From positions 310,001-374,000 of the forward strand of contig NZ_JBITDV010000009.1 in NCBI RefSeq assembly GCF_044454545.1: DNA of 64,000 nucleotides. Direction: 5' to 3'. The DNA is from Cryptosporangium sp044454545. GTDB taxonomy: Bacteria; Actinomycetota; Actinomycetes; Mycobacteriales; Cryptosporangiaceae. Below, piece by piece: positions 18,142 through 28,000 of the stretch (position 1 is the first letter of the stretch; each line of letters begins with the position of its first letter). Both the position numbers and the translations under genes were made by a program. A model generated the notes under the pieces. That model saw only the letters and a program-made list of their open reading frames with translations. It was not told the DNA's origin and ran no database searches.

Positions 18142-20403
18142 ATGACCGGCACCGACGGCACGCACCGCTTCGCCCTGGACCGCGGCTGGTCGGTCTGGCG
18201 CCTGATGGCGCTGCGCTCGGCGGGCGGGCCGATCGAACGGCTCGGCGGCCTGGCCACCGAGCGCGAGCTGGCCTTGCCGGCCGGCCCGGAGCGCGAGAGC
18301 GGGCTGCGTGCCGCGACCCGGGCCGCGTGCCGCGACCTGGTGCTCGACGACTTCCTGCTCGGCGCGCTGGCCTGGCAGAACCCCGAGATCCTCGACAACT
18401 GGCTGGCGGCCTGGGTCGCGGCGTTGCGGGCCGGGGACGAGCCCCAGCTGTCCCGGATGGATCGCCGGGAGGCGCTGATCGCCCGCTACGCCCAGCGGTA
18501 CTTCGCGAAGAACGACACGATCGGATTCTTCGGGCCGGTGGCCTGGGCCCGGCTGGGCGGCGGTCCGGCCGGGACCGCGGGCAGTCTCGGGGTACGGCGC
18601 TCACGGGTCTGTTTCGAGACCTGGGCGGTCCGGTCCGTCGTCGATCGCTGGAACCGCGATCCCCGGTTGCGGCCTTTCCTTCCGGTCCGGCTGAACCCCT
18701 CGTGTACCCGCGACGGGAACGCGATCCTCCGTCCGCATCGCCCGCCGTTCGTCCTCGACCCGGACGCCGCCGAGGTGGTCGCCTCCTTGCCCGGCGCCGG
18801 CACGGTGGCCGGGCTGGAGGCCCGCTGCGGCCCGGTGGCCGGCGTGCTGGCCCGTCTCGGCGACGCGGGTGTGCTCCGGGTCGGCTTCCCGCTGCCGCTG
18901 ACCGAGCGTCCCGAGCGGGCCCTGCGCGAGCACGTGGCCGGGCTGGGCGACGCGGCGCTGCGCGCGGAGCTGACCGCACTGCTGGACCGGCTCGACGCGG
19001 CCCGCGCGGCCGTGGTCGCGGCCACCGACCCGCTGTCATTGCACGGGCGGCTGAGCGGCCTGCGCCGGGAGGTCGCCGTCGCGGCCGGCACGTCGGCCCG
19101 GTCGATTCCCGACGCGAGCCCGGGCGGGCGTACCTCGGTTTACCTCGACTGCCGCCGGGACCTGGACGTCGTGCTGGAGGAAGCCCTGCTCACCGGAGTG
19201 TCCGCGCCGCTGGGCATCCTGCTCGACAGCGCGCGGTGGCTGGCCGGCCAGGTCGGGGAGGCTGCGCACGAGGAGCTGCGGGGGCGATACCGCCGGCTGC
19301 GGAGGAAACAGTCCCGGGTGACCCTGGCCGACCTCCAGTTCGCCGCGGCGGACCTGCTGAGCCAGCGCACCGGCTCGTTCGCCGACGTCGTCGAGGACTT
19401 CCAGCTGCGCTGGGCGGAGATCCTGCCCCGCACCGGCGCCGACGCCGTGGTCGAGGTGTCCGCGGCCAGGGCCGCCGCCGACAGCCTCTTTCCGCCGGGT
19501 GGACGGCACTGGGCCGCGGCGCGCGTGCACAGCCCCGACCTCATGCTGCGCGATCCGGCCGCGGACGGGGCCCGGTGGGTGCTCGGGGAGCTGCACCTGG
19601 GGCTCAACACGCTGGAGAGCCCGGTTTTCGGCACCCAGGCCGACGACGCGGCCGAACTGACCGCCGCGGTCGCCGCCGACCTGGCGCCGGGCCGGGTGGT
19701 TCCGGTGTACCCGACCGACTCGCCGGAGGTCAGCCCCCGGACGTACCCGCCGCTGACGCTGGATCCGCCCGGCCACTACCGCTACTGGTCCTACGGCTTC
19801 GACGACGGGCACGCGAGCGCGGCCTCCAGCGCGCCGGCCACGGCGCTGTGCGTCGAGGAGATCGACGGGGAGCTGATCGCGCGGGCCGAGCCGGCCGGCT
19901 GGGCGGCCCCGGTGCTGGAGTGCTTCGGCGAGTTCCTGACCGCGGTCGTCGTCAACCTGTTCCAGCTGCGCCGGCCCGCGCCGTGCCTACCGCGGGTGAC
20001 CCTCGGCGACCTGGTCGTCAGCCGGCGCAGCTGGCGGGTGGCCGGCGAGGAGCTGGCCGCCGTCGCTCCGCGCCGCGGCCGGGACCGGGGCCAGGACACG
20101 CTACGCGGGTGGGCCCGCGCCCAGGGTTTGCCGAGGCACGTCTTCGTGCGGACGCCGCTGGAGCCGAAGCCGTTCTACGTGGACTTCCAGGCTCCGCTGC
20201 TGGTCGAGAACCTGGCCCGGGCGGTTGGCCGGCTGGCCGCGGGCGCCGCCGTCGATCTGGTGGAGATGCTGCCGGCGCCGGAGGAGCTCTGGCTCCGCGA
20301 CGACGACGGCCGCCGGTTCACCTCGGAGCTGCGCATGGTCGCCGTCGACCCGGCCCGGCACGGTCCGGCGTCGTGGTCGCTGGAGGGTGCCGGGCCGGAG
20401 TGA
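18142..20403 (+). CDS. LanB-like (lantibiotic dehydratase N-terminal family) protein
   Basis: 753 residues. Family marks are an early RYAQRYFAKNDTIGFFG block (about residues 115-131), NLFQLRRPAPCLPRVTLGDLVV, R..W, and GLPRHVFVRTPLEPKPFYVDF (about residues 655-690), all characteristic of the glutamylation-type LanB fold. The length fits standalone forms that lack the C-terminal elimination domain, including split LanBs and peptide aminoacyl-tRNA ligases. Known relatives transfer an amino acid from aminoacyl-tRNA to a peptide. No classical precursor peptide lies next to it, and such a protein inside an NRPS/PKS cluster is unusual. A TAGCTT element lies 6 bases before the ATG and no ribosome binding site is seen, so the transcript may be leaderless. 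It converges with the luciferase-like gene, leaving 5 bases between stops. The substrate is unknown. Confidence 0.85.
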   Translation: MTGTDGTHRFALDRGWSVWRLMALRSAGGPIERLGGLATERELALPAGPERESGLRAATRAACRDLVLDDFLLGALAWQNPEILDNWLAAWVAALRAGDEPQLSRMDRREALIARYAQRYFAKNDTIGFFGPVAWARLGGGPAGTAGSLGVRRSRVCFETWAVRSVVDRWNRDPRLRPFLPVRLNPSCTRDGNAILRPHRPPFVLDPDAAEVVASLPGAGTVAGLEARCGPVAGVLARLGDAGVLRVGFPLPLTERPERALREHVAGLGDAALRAELTALLDRLDAARAAVVAATDPLSLHGRLSGLRREVAVAAGTSARSIPDASPGGRTSVYLDCRRDLDVVLEEALLTGVSAPLGILLDSARWLAGQVGEAAHEELRGRYRRLRRKQSRVTLADLQFAAADLLSQRTGSFADVVEDFQLRWAEILPRTGADAVVEVSAARAAADSLFPPGGRHWAAARVHSPDLMLRDPAADGARWVLGELHLGLNTLESPVFGTQADDAAELTAAVAADLAPGRVVPVYPTDSPEVSPRTYPPLTLDPPGHYRYWSYGFDDGHASAASSAPATALCVEEIDGELIARAEPAGWAAPVLECFGEFLTAVVVNLFQLRRPAPCLPRVTLGDLVVSRRSWRVAGEELAAVAPRRGRDRGQDTLRGWARAQGLPRHVFVRTPLEPKPFYVDFQAPLLVENLARAVGRLAAGAAVDLVEMLPAPEELWLRDDDGRRFTSELRMVAVDPARHGPASWSLEGAGPE

Positions 20404-20408
20404 CCCGG

Positions 20409-21419
20409 TCAGCCCACCCGCTCTTTCCGCCGTACCAGCCTTTCCGAGTAGCGGACGGCGTCGGCGGAGTAGAACAGATCGTCTTCGTCCGCCGGGCAGT
20501 GCAGGATCAGGGTGTTGATGCCCAACCGGATGTAGCGGGCCAGTACCTCCCCGACCTCGGCGAAGCTGCCGACCAGGTACGGGCAGAATTCCCGGGCGGT
20601 GTGGAACGGGTGCGTCCAGTACGTCCTACCCGGACCGCCGGACCGGCCGTCGTGGTTCCAGACCTGGTCGTGCCAGCGCGCATCGAACTCGGTCGCGGTC
20701 AAATCCCGGTACGCCTGGCCGAGCTCGTCGGCGCCGTAGCGGTCGTAGGCGATGCGCCAGGCTTCGGCGCTGGTTTCCCGCGCGATGATGCCGACCCTGA
20801 TCCCGGTGCGTTCGAGCGCGTTCTCGCCCGAGTACTCCTCCGGCGGGAGGGGGTAGGTGAGCCGGACGACGTTGAGCTGCTTGGCCGCGTCCACGGCCGC
20901 CGGGGAGTTTCCGGCCAGGAAGACCTGTGGCTCGAGGCCGGCCGGCAGCGGCGGTTTCAGCGTGACGTCGATCAGGTCGTGGTGGGCGCCCCGGTGGGTC
21001 AGCTCCCCGCCGGTGCGGAGCAGGGCCGCCATCATCTGGCCGTACTCGACCAGCCACTCGTACCGGTCGTCGTGGTCCCGGAACGCTCCCAGCGCCTTCA
21101 GATGCGGCCGGTAGCCGCCGGCCACCAGGTTCAGATCGACCTGCCGCCCGTAGAGGAGCCCGATGCTGCTGACCATCCGGGCGGCCGTGAACGGATGCAT
21201 GTAGGCCGGCTGGACGGCCACCAGCGGCACCAGCGCCGTGGTGTGGCTGATCAGGAGCTGGGCGGCGGCCCACGGGTCGATCGATTCGTTGTCGGTGAAG
21301 ATGAGGAGGCCACGGAGTCCGGCCGCCTCGGCCCAGCGCGAGACGTCGATCACCCGGTTGGCGTACCGGTCGGGTGCCGTGTCCTCAGCCAGCGGCGGAA
21401 ACGTGGAGTAGAGCTGCAT
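20409..21419 (-). CDS. Luciferase-like (LLM) flavin-dependent monooxygenase A
   Basis: 336 residues of the bacterial luciferase-like TIM-barrel family, closest in pattern to SsuD-type flavin monooxygenases: LVAVQPAYMHPFTAARMVSSIGLLYGRQVDLNLVAGG is the conserved FMN-binding core (split here across residues about 62-100). It lies at the end of the ACP to monooxygenase operon, 3 bases after the sister monooxygenase. It would use reduced FMN (or possibly F420) to hydroxylate or oxidise a small-molecule or carrier-bound substrate in the cytoplasm. A role in oxidising the extender unit or the finished chain is inference from context. Confidence 0.88.
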   Translation of the reverse strand: MQLYSTFPPLAEDTAPDRYANRVIDVSRWAEAAGLRGLLIFTDNESIDPWAAAQLLISHTTALVPLVAVQPAYMHPFTAARMVSSIGLLYGRQVDLNLVAGGYRPHLKALGAFRDHDDRYEWLVEYGQMMAALLRTGGELTHRGAHHDLIDVTLKPPLPAGLEPQVFLAGNSPAAVDAAKQLNVVRLTYPLPPEEYSGENALERTGIRVGIIARETSAEAWRIAYDRYGADELGQAYRDLTATEFDARWHDQVWNHDGRSGGPGRTYWTHPFHTAREFCPYLVGSFAEVGEVLARYIRLGINTLILHCPADEDDLFYSADAVRYSERLVRRKERVG

Positions 21420-21422
21420 GGA

Positions 21423-22370
21423 TCACACCGGCCCGCCGGAGAGAGCCGCCAACGACGGCTGCACCGCTTTCAGGGTTTCGAGCACTTCGGCGAACTCGTC
21501 GTCGGTTTCGGTCAACGGAGAGGGCATCGGGACGCAGCCCAGCTCGCGGTAGGCGGCCATCCGCTCCGCGAGGTGGTCCGGGCTGCCCATCAGCGAGACC
21601 TCGTCGGGATCGACCGGCCCGAAGGCCTCGAGGATGCGGCGGTAGTGGGGGAGCATCCGGTAGGACTTCGCGCTGCGTGCCCAGAGGGCCCGTACGTCGG
21701 CGAGGTTCCGGCCGGTGTAGGTGGGCAGGATGGCCAGCACCGGGAAGGCGTCGGCGTCCTTGCCGAACTCCGCACAGGCTTCGCGGACGATCGGCATCAC
21801 CCGTTCGGCCACGTACCGGGGTGAGCACAGCCAGAGGATGAGGCCGTCGCCCGACTCGACGGCCAGGCGAATCATCTTGGGGCGCAGCGCGGCCAGGTAG
21901 ATCGGGACCGGCGGCCTCGGGTTGACGTACTGGGTGTGCGCGCTGAAGTACTCCCCGTCGAAGTCGACTCCTCCCTCGGTCAACAGGGTGCGCACGACGA
22001 ACAGGTACTCCTGCATGACCTGGATCGGCGGTCCTTGCCGGTACCCGAGCACGTACTCGTTGACGAAATGGTGGCTGTAGCCGAGCCCGAGAACGTAGCG
22101 GCCGTCCGACATCTCGGCCAGCGTCGCGGCGGACTCGGCCATCGTCACCGGGTGGCGGGCGTAAATCGGCAGGATTCCGGTCCCCACCGTGATCGTGGGC
22201 GCGGCCTGGAGGTAGGCCGACGCGACCAGCGTCGCGTCCCGGACGTCCGGGTGCTGATCCACCCAGATCTCATCGAAACCCAGCTTCTCCGCCGTCCGTA
22301 CCCGCCCCTGCAGGCCGCTCATGGTCAGGGTTCGCGGCGACATCATGATCGGCACACTCGCTGAGTTCAC
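21423..22370 (-). CDS. Luciferase-like (LLM) oxidoreductase B
   Basis: 315 residues, starting at GTG 22370, which overlaps the FkbH stop as GTGA. It is an LLM TIM-barrel protein: N-terminal VRTAEKLGFDEIWV, then GILPIYARHPVTMAESAATLAEMS and LGLGYSHH are the family's hallmark segments. Sequence character is nearer to F420- or FMN-dependent LLM proteins than to its neighbour, so the two are divergent paralogues rather than subunit copies, although luciferase-type alpha/beta pairing is possible. Gene order (ACP, dehydrogenase, FkbH, LLM-B, LLM-A) with coupled starts says they act in one step series. Confidence 0.88.
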   Translation of the reverse strand: MNSASVPIMMSPRTLTMSGLQGRVRTAEKLGFDEIWVDQHPDVRDATLVASAYLQAAPTITVGTGILPIYARHPVTMAESAATLAEMSDGRYVLGLGYSHHFVNEYVLGYRQGPPIQVMQEYLFVVRTLLTEGGVDFDGEYFSAHTQYVNPRPPVPIYLAALRPKMIRLAVESGDGLILWLCSPRYVAERVMPIVREACAEFGKDADAFPVLAILPTYTGRNLADVRALWARSAKSYRMLPHYRRILEAFGPVDPDEVSLMGSPDHLAERMAAYRELGCVPMPSPLTETDDEFAEVLETLKAVQPSLAALSGGPV

Positions 22371-23446
22371 AGCGCGTCAACTCCTTCCGGGGCCAGGTCT
22401 TCGACCCGCAGTTCGAGGTAGGGGGCGGGCTGCTGGATGAGTTGCAGGTCGGATTCCAGAACCAGGTGCTCGCCGTCGCGCCCGGCTTCCCGGAACCCGG
22501 CGAAGGCGTACGTGATCTGCATCTGGCGGTTCCGGCCGGTCTCCACGAAGTCGGCGCGCAGCCGGACCCCGGCCTCCTTGGCCTGCGTCATCACGTGATT
22601 GAGCAGCACGGTTCCGACGCCGCGGGACATCGTCCGGCAGGACATCAGCAGCAGCCGCAGGTGCCAGACCGAGGTGCCGAGCTCCACCAGCGCCAGCCCG
22701 ATCGTGCCGTAGCTGCCGTACTTGTCGGTCAGGTCGGCGACCAGCAGCAGGTGGTCGGGGCGGCCGCGCAGCTCGTCGAGCTCCTCGTAGCCGTAGGTGC
22801 GGCCGGTCGAGTTGAGCTGGTTGGTGCGGACCGTGAGTTCCTCGGCGCGCTGCAGGTCGTCCTGGCTGGCGCGCCGGATCGTGAACCGCATGCCCAGCTC
22901 GGCCAGGAACTGCTCCGGCGTGCCCTGGTAGGCGACTTCCTTCTGCTCCCGGGCGATCTGGCTGCGGAACATGCTGCGGCGCAGCCGGGACTCGGCGGTG
23001 ACGAACCGCGGGTTGAACTCGGGCCGGTCGACGGCGGCCTCCAGTTGCGCCGGGGCGAGGCAGAGGGTTCCCGGGTGGAGCCGGCTCACCTCGGCCCGCT
23101 CGAACTCCTGGTCGTCGACGAAGGCCAGCGCGTCGACGCCGATGTTCAGCGACTGCGCGATCCGCTCGATCGCCGAGGACTTCGGGTTCCAGCCGATCTG
23201 GGGGTACACGAACATGTCCTCGACGCCCAGCCGGCGTAAGCGCGCCAGTGCGGCTTCCTCGTCGTTGCGGCTGGCCACCGAGTGCAGGATGCCCCGCTGG
23301 TCGAGGGTGGTGAGCAGCTCGGCCACGTGCGGCCGGAGCCGCACGTCGTCGCCCTCCAGCAGTACGCCGTCCCAGAGCGTGTCGTCCAGGTCCCAGACGA
23401 GGCATTTGACCTGGCCCCGACGGGCGGCGGGCCGGTGACTACTCAC
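22367..23446 (-). CDS. fkbH: FkbH-type HAD-like protein (glyceryl-ACP forming family)
   Basis: 359 residues, GTG start at 23446 overlapping the upstream dehydrogenase stop (GTGA). The N-terminus has the HAD nucleophile motif KCLVWDLDDTLWDGVL, followed by SVASRNDEEAA and AFVDDQEFER, the HAD-IIIC pattern of FkbH proteins. The C-terminal third is GNAT-like (SCRTMSRGVGTVLLNHV). FkbH proteins take 1,3-bisphosphoglycerate, dephosphorylate it and load glyceryl onto a dedicated ACP, as the first step to hydroxy- or methoxymalonyl-ACP, lactyl or tetronate units. The dedicated ACP and acyl-CoA dehydrogenase are directly upstream. The O-methyltransferase (FkbG) and 3-hydroxyacyl dehydrogenase (FkbK) of the standard set are not in this window. 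Confidence 0.94.
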   Translation of the reverse strand: MSSHRPAARRGQVKCLVWDLDDTLWDGVLLEGDDVRLRPHVAELLTTLDQRGILHSVASRNDEEAALARLRRLGVEDMFVYPQIGWNPKSSAIERIAQSLNIGVDALAFVDDQEFERAEVSRLHPGTLCLAPAQLEAAVDRPEFNPRFVTAESRLRRSMFRSQIAREQKEVAYQGTPEQFLAELGMRFTIRRASQDDLQRAEELTVRTNQLNSTGRTYGYEELDELRGRPDHLLLVADLTDKYGSYGTIGLALVELGTSVWHLRLLLMSCRTMSRGVGTVLLNHVMTQAKEAGVRLRADFVETGRNRQMQITYAFAGFREAGRDGEHLVLESDLQLIQQPAPYLELRVEDLAPEGVDAL

Positions 23447-24600
23447 GATCGCTCCTGGGTCCGGTAGGCAGCGTCAGCGATCGTGATCTGCTGGATCTCC
23501 GAACTGCCCTCGATGATTTCCATGACTTTGGCGTCCCGATAGAGCCGGGAGACGGGGGAGCCGGGACCGCAGCCGTGCGCGCCGTGGATCTGGACCGCCT
23601 CGGAGGCGTGCCGGGCGGCGGCGACGGACGCGAAGTACTTCGCGATCCAGGTCGCCATGATCGTCTCGGGGCTGCCCGCGTCCTTCAGGCCGCCGGCCCG
23701 CTCGCAGAGCAACCGGGCGGCGCTCAGGTCGGTGACCATGTTCGAGAGCTTGGCCCGGATCAGCTGCAGCTCCCGCAGCGGCACTCCGCCGACGTGCCGG
23801 GCCCGGGTGTAGTCCCGGCAGGCCTCGACGCACGCGGCGAGAATGCCGACGCAGCCGGCGGCCACGCTGAACCGGCCGATGTCGAGCGTGCCGGTGAGCA
23901 TCATTCCGGGCGCGAACGGCACCGGCCCGATCCGGGCGTCGTCGTCGACCAGCGCGTCGCGGAGCGAGACCGTCGCCAGCATGCCGGCCCGGGTACCGAG
24001 CATGTCCTCGATCGGCCGCACCTCCACGCCCGGAGCCGTACTCGGGACGAGGAAGCACTCCGACCGCTCGTCGGCTTTGGCGAAGACGAGGAAAAGGCGG
24101 GCGCGCTGCCCGCCGGTGATCCAGGTTTTCGTCCCGTTCAGCACCCAGCCTCCGGCGCGCCGGACCGCGCCGGTGGTCAGCCCCTGCGCGTCGCTGCCGG
24201 CGCCGGCCTCCGAGACGCACAGCGAGGCCGGTGTCCGGCCGGTGGCCAGCTGCGGCAGCCAGTGTTCGCGCTGGGCCGTGTCGCCCCAGCGAAGGATCGC
24301 GTAGGCCACCATGGACTGCACGGTCAGCAGGCTCCGGAGCGAGGAGCAGCCGCGCCCGACCTCTTCGTGGAGCGGGCCGAGTGCGCTGAGCGGTAGCCCC
24401 GCCCCTCCCAGCTCGACCGGGACGAACGGGGCCCAGAGGCCGGCCTGCCCGACGTCGTGCAGCAGCGTGTCGGGGACCCGGCCGGCGCGGTCGTACTGGT
24501 CGGCGATCGGTGCCACCCGGGCGTCGACGAAGCGCCGGGCCGATGCCCGGTCGGCCACACGCTCCACGGCGGGCGGGGCGGTGAGCGGGCCGGCGGTCAT
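23443..24600 (-). CDS. Acyl-CoA dehydrogenase (FkbI-like)
   Basis: 385 residues, the full length for the family. Visible signatures are LCVSEAGAGSDAQGL (flavin and substrate loop), GTKTWITGG, and the C-terminal AVQIHGAHGCGPGSPVSRLYRDAKVMEIIEGSSEIQQ region with the usual catalytic-base area near EIIEG. FkbI homologues oxidise carrier-bound hydroxypropionyl intermediates during hydroxymalonyl or methoxymalonyl extender formation. The coupled neighbours (ACP upstream with ATGA overlap, FkbH downstream with GTGA overlap) support that role over fatty-acid oxidation. The precise substrate is not determined. Confidence 0.92.
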   Translation of the reverse strand: MTAGPLTAPPAVERVADRASARRFVDARVAPIADQYDRAGRVPDTLLHDVGQAGLWAPFVPVELGGAGLPLSALGPLHEEVGRGCSSLRSLLTVQSMVAYAILRWGDTAQREHWLPQLATGRTPASLCVSEAGAGSDAQGLTTGAVRRAGGWVLNGTKTWITGGQRARLFLVFAKADERSECFLVPSTAPGVEVRPIEDMLGTRAGMLATVSLRDALVDDDARIGPVPFAPGMMLTGTLDIGRFSVAAGCVGILAACVEACRDYTRARHVGGVPLRELQLIRAKLSNMVTDLSAARLLCERAGGLKDAGSPETIMATWIAKYFASVAAARHASEAVQIHGAHGCGPGSPVSRLYRDAKVMEIIEGSSEIQQITIADAAYRTQERS

Positions 24601-24863
24601 TCGGCCCGGGAGCCGAGAACGGCCGGCTCGGTGTGCCGGGCCACCACCTCGGCCATGCCCCGGACGGTCCGGAAGTTCGCCAGCTGTAATTCTTCGGTCG
24701 CCAGCGTGATGGCGAACGCGCGCTCGATGAACATGACGAGTTCCATGGCGAAGAGCGAATTGATGAAGCCGAACGAGAAGATGTCGTCGGAATCAGTGAA
24801 TTCCACCTCGGGAAAACGTCCGCCGATGAACGCGCGGATCTGGTCGGCGTCCGACCGGTCCAT
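24597..24863 (-). CDS. Discrete acyl carrier protein (FkbJ-like, extender-unit ACP)
   Basis: 88 residues from ATG 24863, chosen because AGG lies 8 bases upstream; in-frame starts also exist at 24869 and 24872. The carrier motif is DDIFSFGFINSLFAMEL with phosphopantetheine Ser36, the form typical of ACPs that carry methoxymalonyl, hydroxymalonyl or glyceryl groups. Its ATGA overlap with the acyl-CoA dehydrogenase and linkage to FkbH identify it as the carrier on which the unusual unit is built. It may deliver that unit to the modules that lack a working AT (11989 and 29811). It is the first gene of the five-gene minus operon. Confidence 0.93.
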   Translation of the reverse strand: MDRSDADQIRAFIGGRFPEVEFTDSDDIFSFGFINSLFAMELVMFIERAFAITLATEELQLANFRTVRGMAEVVARHTEPAVLGSRAE

Positions 24864-25059
24864 TTTCATCACCTACCGGTGTGAGCCAGTGTCAACATTC
24901 AGTCGGAGTATCACCGACCACCCGCACGAATGGGGCTCCCGGGCAGTAGCAGGATCTGGTTGGCAACATGCTGACACCGGGCCCGCCTGGAATTCGCCGC
25001 CCGGTCGGGTGACGCTGTGGACACTCGCACCATCGTCGGCCGCCGCGGAGGAAACCGCT
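24864..25059. promoter_or_regulatory. Divergent promoter region with long-range inverted repeat
   Basis: The 196-bp gap between the extender-ACP operon and the PKS pair. GTGTCAACAT (24889-24898) and ATGCTGACAC (24968-24977) are inverted copies matching at 9 of 10 positions, 69 bp apart, one near each transcription unit. This layout would let one regulator control both directions. The PKS gene has a strong ribosome binding site, GGAGGAAA at 25047-25054. No firm -10/-35 could be read. Confidence 0.4.
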
Positions 25060-28000
25060 ATGTTGGACCAAAGGATTCGCGACCACGACATCGCGATCAT
25101 CGCGATGTCGGGCCGTTTTCCAGGCGCTGCGGATGTGCCTAGCCTCTGGAAGAACCTGGAAAACGGCGTTGAATCGTTCACCACTTTCACCGACGAAGAA
25201 CTGCGCGCGGCCGGCGTCAGCGAGGCGCTCATCTCGAATCCGGACTACGTGAAGGTCCGGCCGGTCCTGGACGACGTGCGCGGATTCGACGCGCAGTTCT
25301 TCGGCTACAGCCCGCGGGAGGCCGAGCTCGCCGATCCGCAACAGCGCCTCTTCGTCGAGTGCGTCTGGGAGGCCCTGGAGTACGGCGGTTACGGCCGGCC
25401 CGACGACCGGGGCCGGGTGGGCCTGTTCGGCGGCTCCAACGTCAGCATGTACATGATGGACCGGCTGGGCCCCGAGGCCGCCACCATCGACGAGTTCGAG
25501 CTGATCATCGGCAACGACAAGGACGCGTTGACCACGGTGGCCGCCTACCGGCTGGGCCTGACCGGGCCGGCCGTTTCGGTCCAGACCTTCTGCTCCACCT
25601 CGGCGGTCGCCATTCACATGGCCTGCCAGAGTCTCCGGCTGGACGAGTGCGACCTGGCCCTGGCCGGCGGCGTCTGCGTTCGCGTCCCCGACCGGGTCGG
25701 GCATCTCTTCGTCGAGGGCGGCCAGAAGTCGCCCGACGGGCACATCCGCACGTTCGACCGGAAGAGCAAGGGGGGCATCTTCGGCGACGGCGTCGGCATC
25801 GTCCTGCTCAAGCCGTTGCGCAAGGCGCTGGCCGACCGGGACACCGTGCTGGCGGTGATCCGCGGCTCGGCGATGAACAACGACGGTGCCGCCAAGTTCA
25901 GCTACACCGCGCCCAGCATCGTCGGCCAGTCCACGGCCGTGCGTGCCGCCCTCAACGACGCGGACGTCTCCCCGCGCGACATCTCCTACGTGGAGGCTCA
26001 CGGCACCGCCACCGAGCTGGGTGATCCGATCGAGGTCGCCGCGCTGACCAAAGGCTTCCGGACCGCCGAGGTGGACGCGTCCGGGGCGGAGCTGATCGAC
26101 CGGCAGTACTGCGGGATCGGGTCGGTGAAGACCAACGTCGGCCACCTCGACCGCGCCGCCACCGTGACCGGCCTGATCAAGGTGGTCGAGGCGCTGCGCA
26201 ACGAGGTGATCCCGCCGTCCCTGCACTATTCCGAGCCCAACCCGGAGATCGACTTCGCGCGGAGCCCGTTCTACGTGGCCGGCAAGCCGGTGCCGTGGCC
26301 ACGCCAGCCCGACCGGCCGCGCCTGGCCGGCTTGAACGGACTGGGCATGGGCGGCACCAACGTGCACGTCGTCGTCCAGGAGGCGCCGCAGCCACCGGTG
26401 CGGCCGGCGCCCGCCCGGCGCTGGCAGGTGCTGCCGATGTCGGCTCGGGCGAAAATCGCCGGCGAGCAGCTCCAGGAACGGCTCGGCCGGCACCTGGCCG
26501 GCGTCCCCGACGACTCGCTGCCGGACGTCGCCTACACCCTGCAGGTGGGGCGGGCGCTCTTCGAGCACCGGCGCGTCGGGGTGGCCGACACGCCGGCCGC
26601 CGCCGCTGCCCTGTTCGGCGGCGAGAGCGAGGCGGGGTCCGCCGTCCTGGCCCGGCAGGATCCGACCCGGGGCCGCCCGGTCGGATTCCTGTTCGCCGGG
26701 GTCGGCGAGCACTACGCCGGCATGGTCGGGCAGCTCTACCGGACCGAGCCGGTGTTCCGGCACCACCTGGACGAGGGCCAGCGGCTGCTCACCGCGCTCA
26801 CCGGCCTGGACGCAGTGGGACCGCTGACGGCCGAGCGGGCCGCGCCGGCCGGCGCCGACCTGGCCGCGCTGATGGGGCGCGGGCCGGCCGCCGACCCCGC
26901 CGACGAGCCGTTACGGAGCACCCGGATCGCCCAACCGGCCGTCTTCCTGGCCGAGTACGCGCTGGCCCGGACGCTGATGGAGTGGGGGATCACGCCGACG
27001 GTCGTGCTCGGCTACAGCGTCGGCGAGTACGTCGCGGCCTGCATTGCCGGGGTGTTTTCGCTCTCCGACGCGCTGCGCCTGGTCGCCAAGCGCGCCGAGC
27101 TGATCGACGCGCTCCCCGGCGGCGCCATGCTGGCCGTGGGCTCGACCTGGGCCGAGCTCGAAGCGCGGGTTCCTGATCTGAGCGCGCGGGGAATCGATCT
27201 GACCGCGCTCAACCCCGGCCAGATCGTCGTGGGCGGGCCCGCCGATTCCGTCCGGGAACTCGCCGCGATCCTCCGCGAAGCCGAGCTTCCCTGCCGCGAG
27301 CTGGCCACCACGCATGCTTTCCACTCCCGGATGCTCCGGCCGGCGGCCAGGGAGCTGACCACGTGGATCGCCGAAAACGTCGCGCTGAACCCGCCGAGGG
27401 TGCCCTACCTGTCCAACCTCACCGGTGCGGAGGCCGGCCCGGACCTGGTGACCGACCCGAGCTACTGGGCCAGGCACATGTGCGAGCCGGTGCGCTTCAC
27501 CGACGGGCTCGACGCGGCACTGCGCCGCAGCGACATGGCCCTGCTGGAGATCGGGGCCGGCCGATCGCTGGGGGCCATGGTGCGCAGCCATCCCGCCTGC
27601 GACCGCTCCCGCTGGCCGCTGATCGTCTCGACCCTGCCCGCGGCGAGCGAGGACCGGCCGGACGACAAGGCGCTGGCCGACGCGCTGGCCGAGCTCTGGC
27701 TGACCGGCGTCGACGTGGACTGGGAGGCCTACCAGCGCAGTCAGGGCGACTGGAAGCCCGGCCGGGTGCCGCTGCCGGCCTACCCGTTCCAGCGCAAGGA
27801 GTACTGGTTCGGCGGCGACCGGCCGGGCTGGACCTATCCCACCGCGGCCGCGCCCGGCGACGAGCGTGACGAGTTCGGTGAGCTGCTCCTGCAACCGGAG
27901 ACCCGCTGGCTGACCGCTCCGGTCTGGAAGCGGCGGCTCCCGCCGCAGCCGGTGCCCGACGAGGACGAGGCCTGGGTGATCTTCACCGACGACCGGGCCG

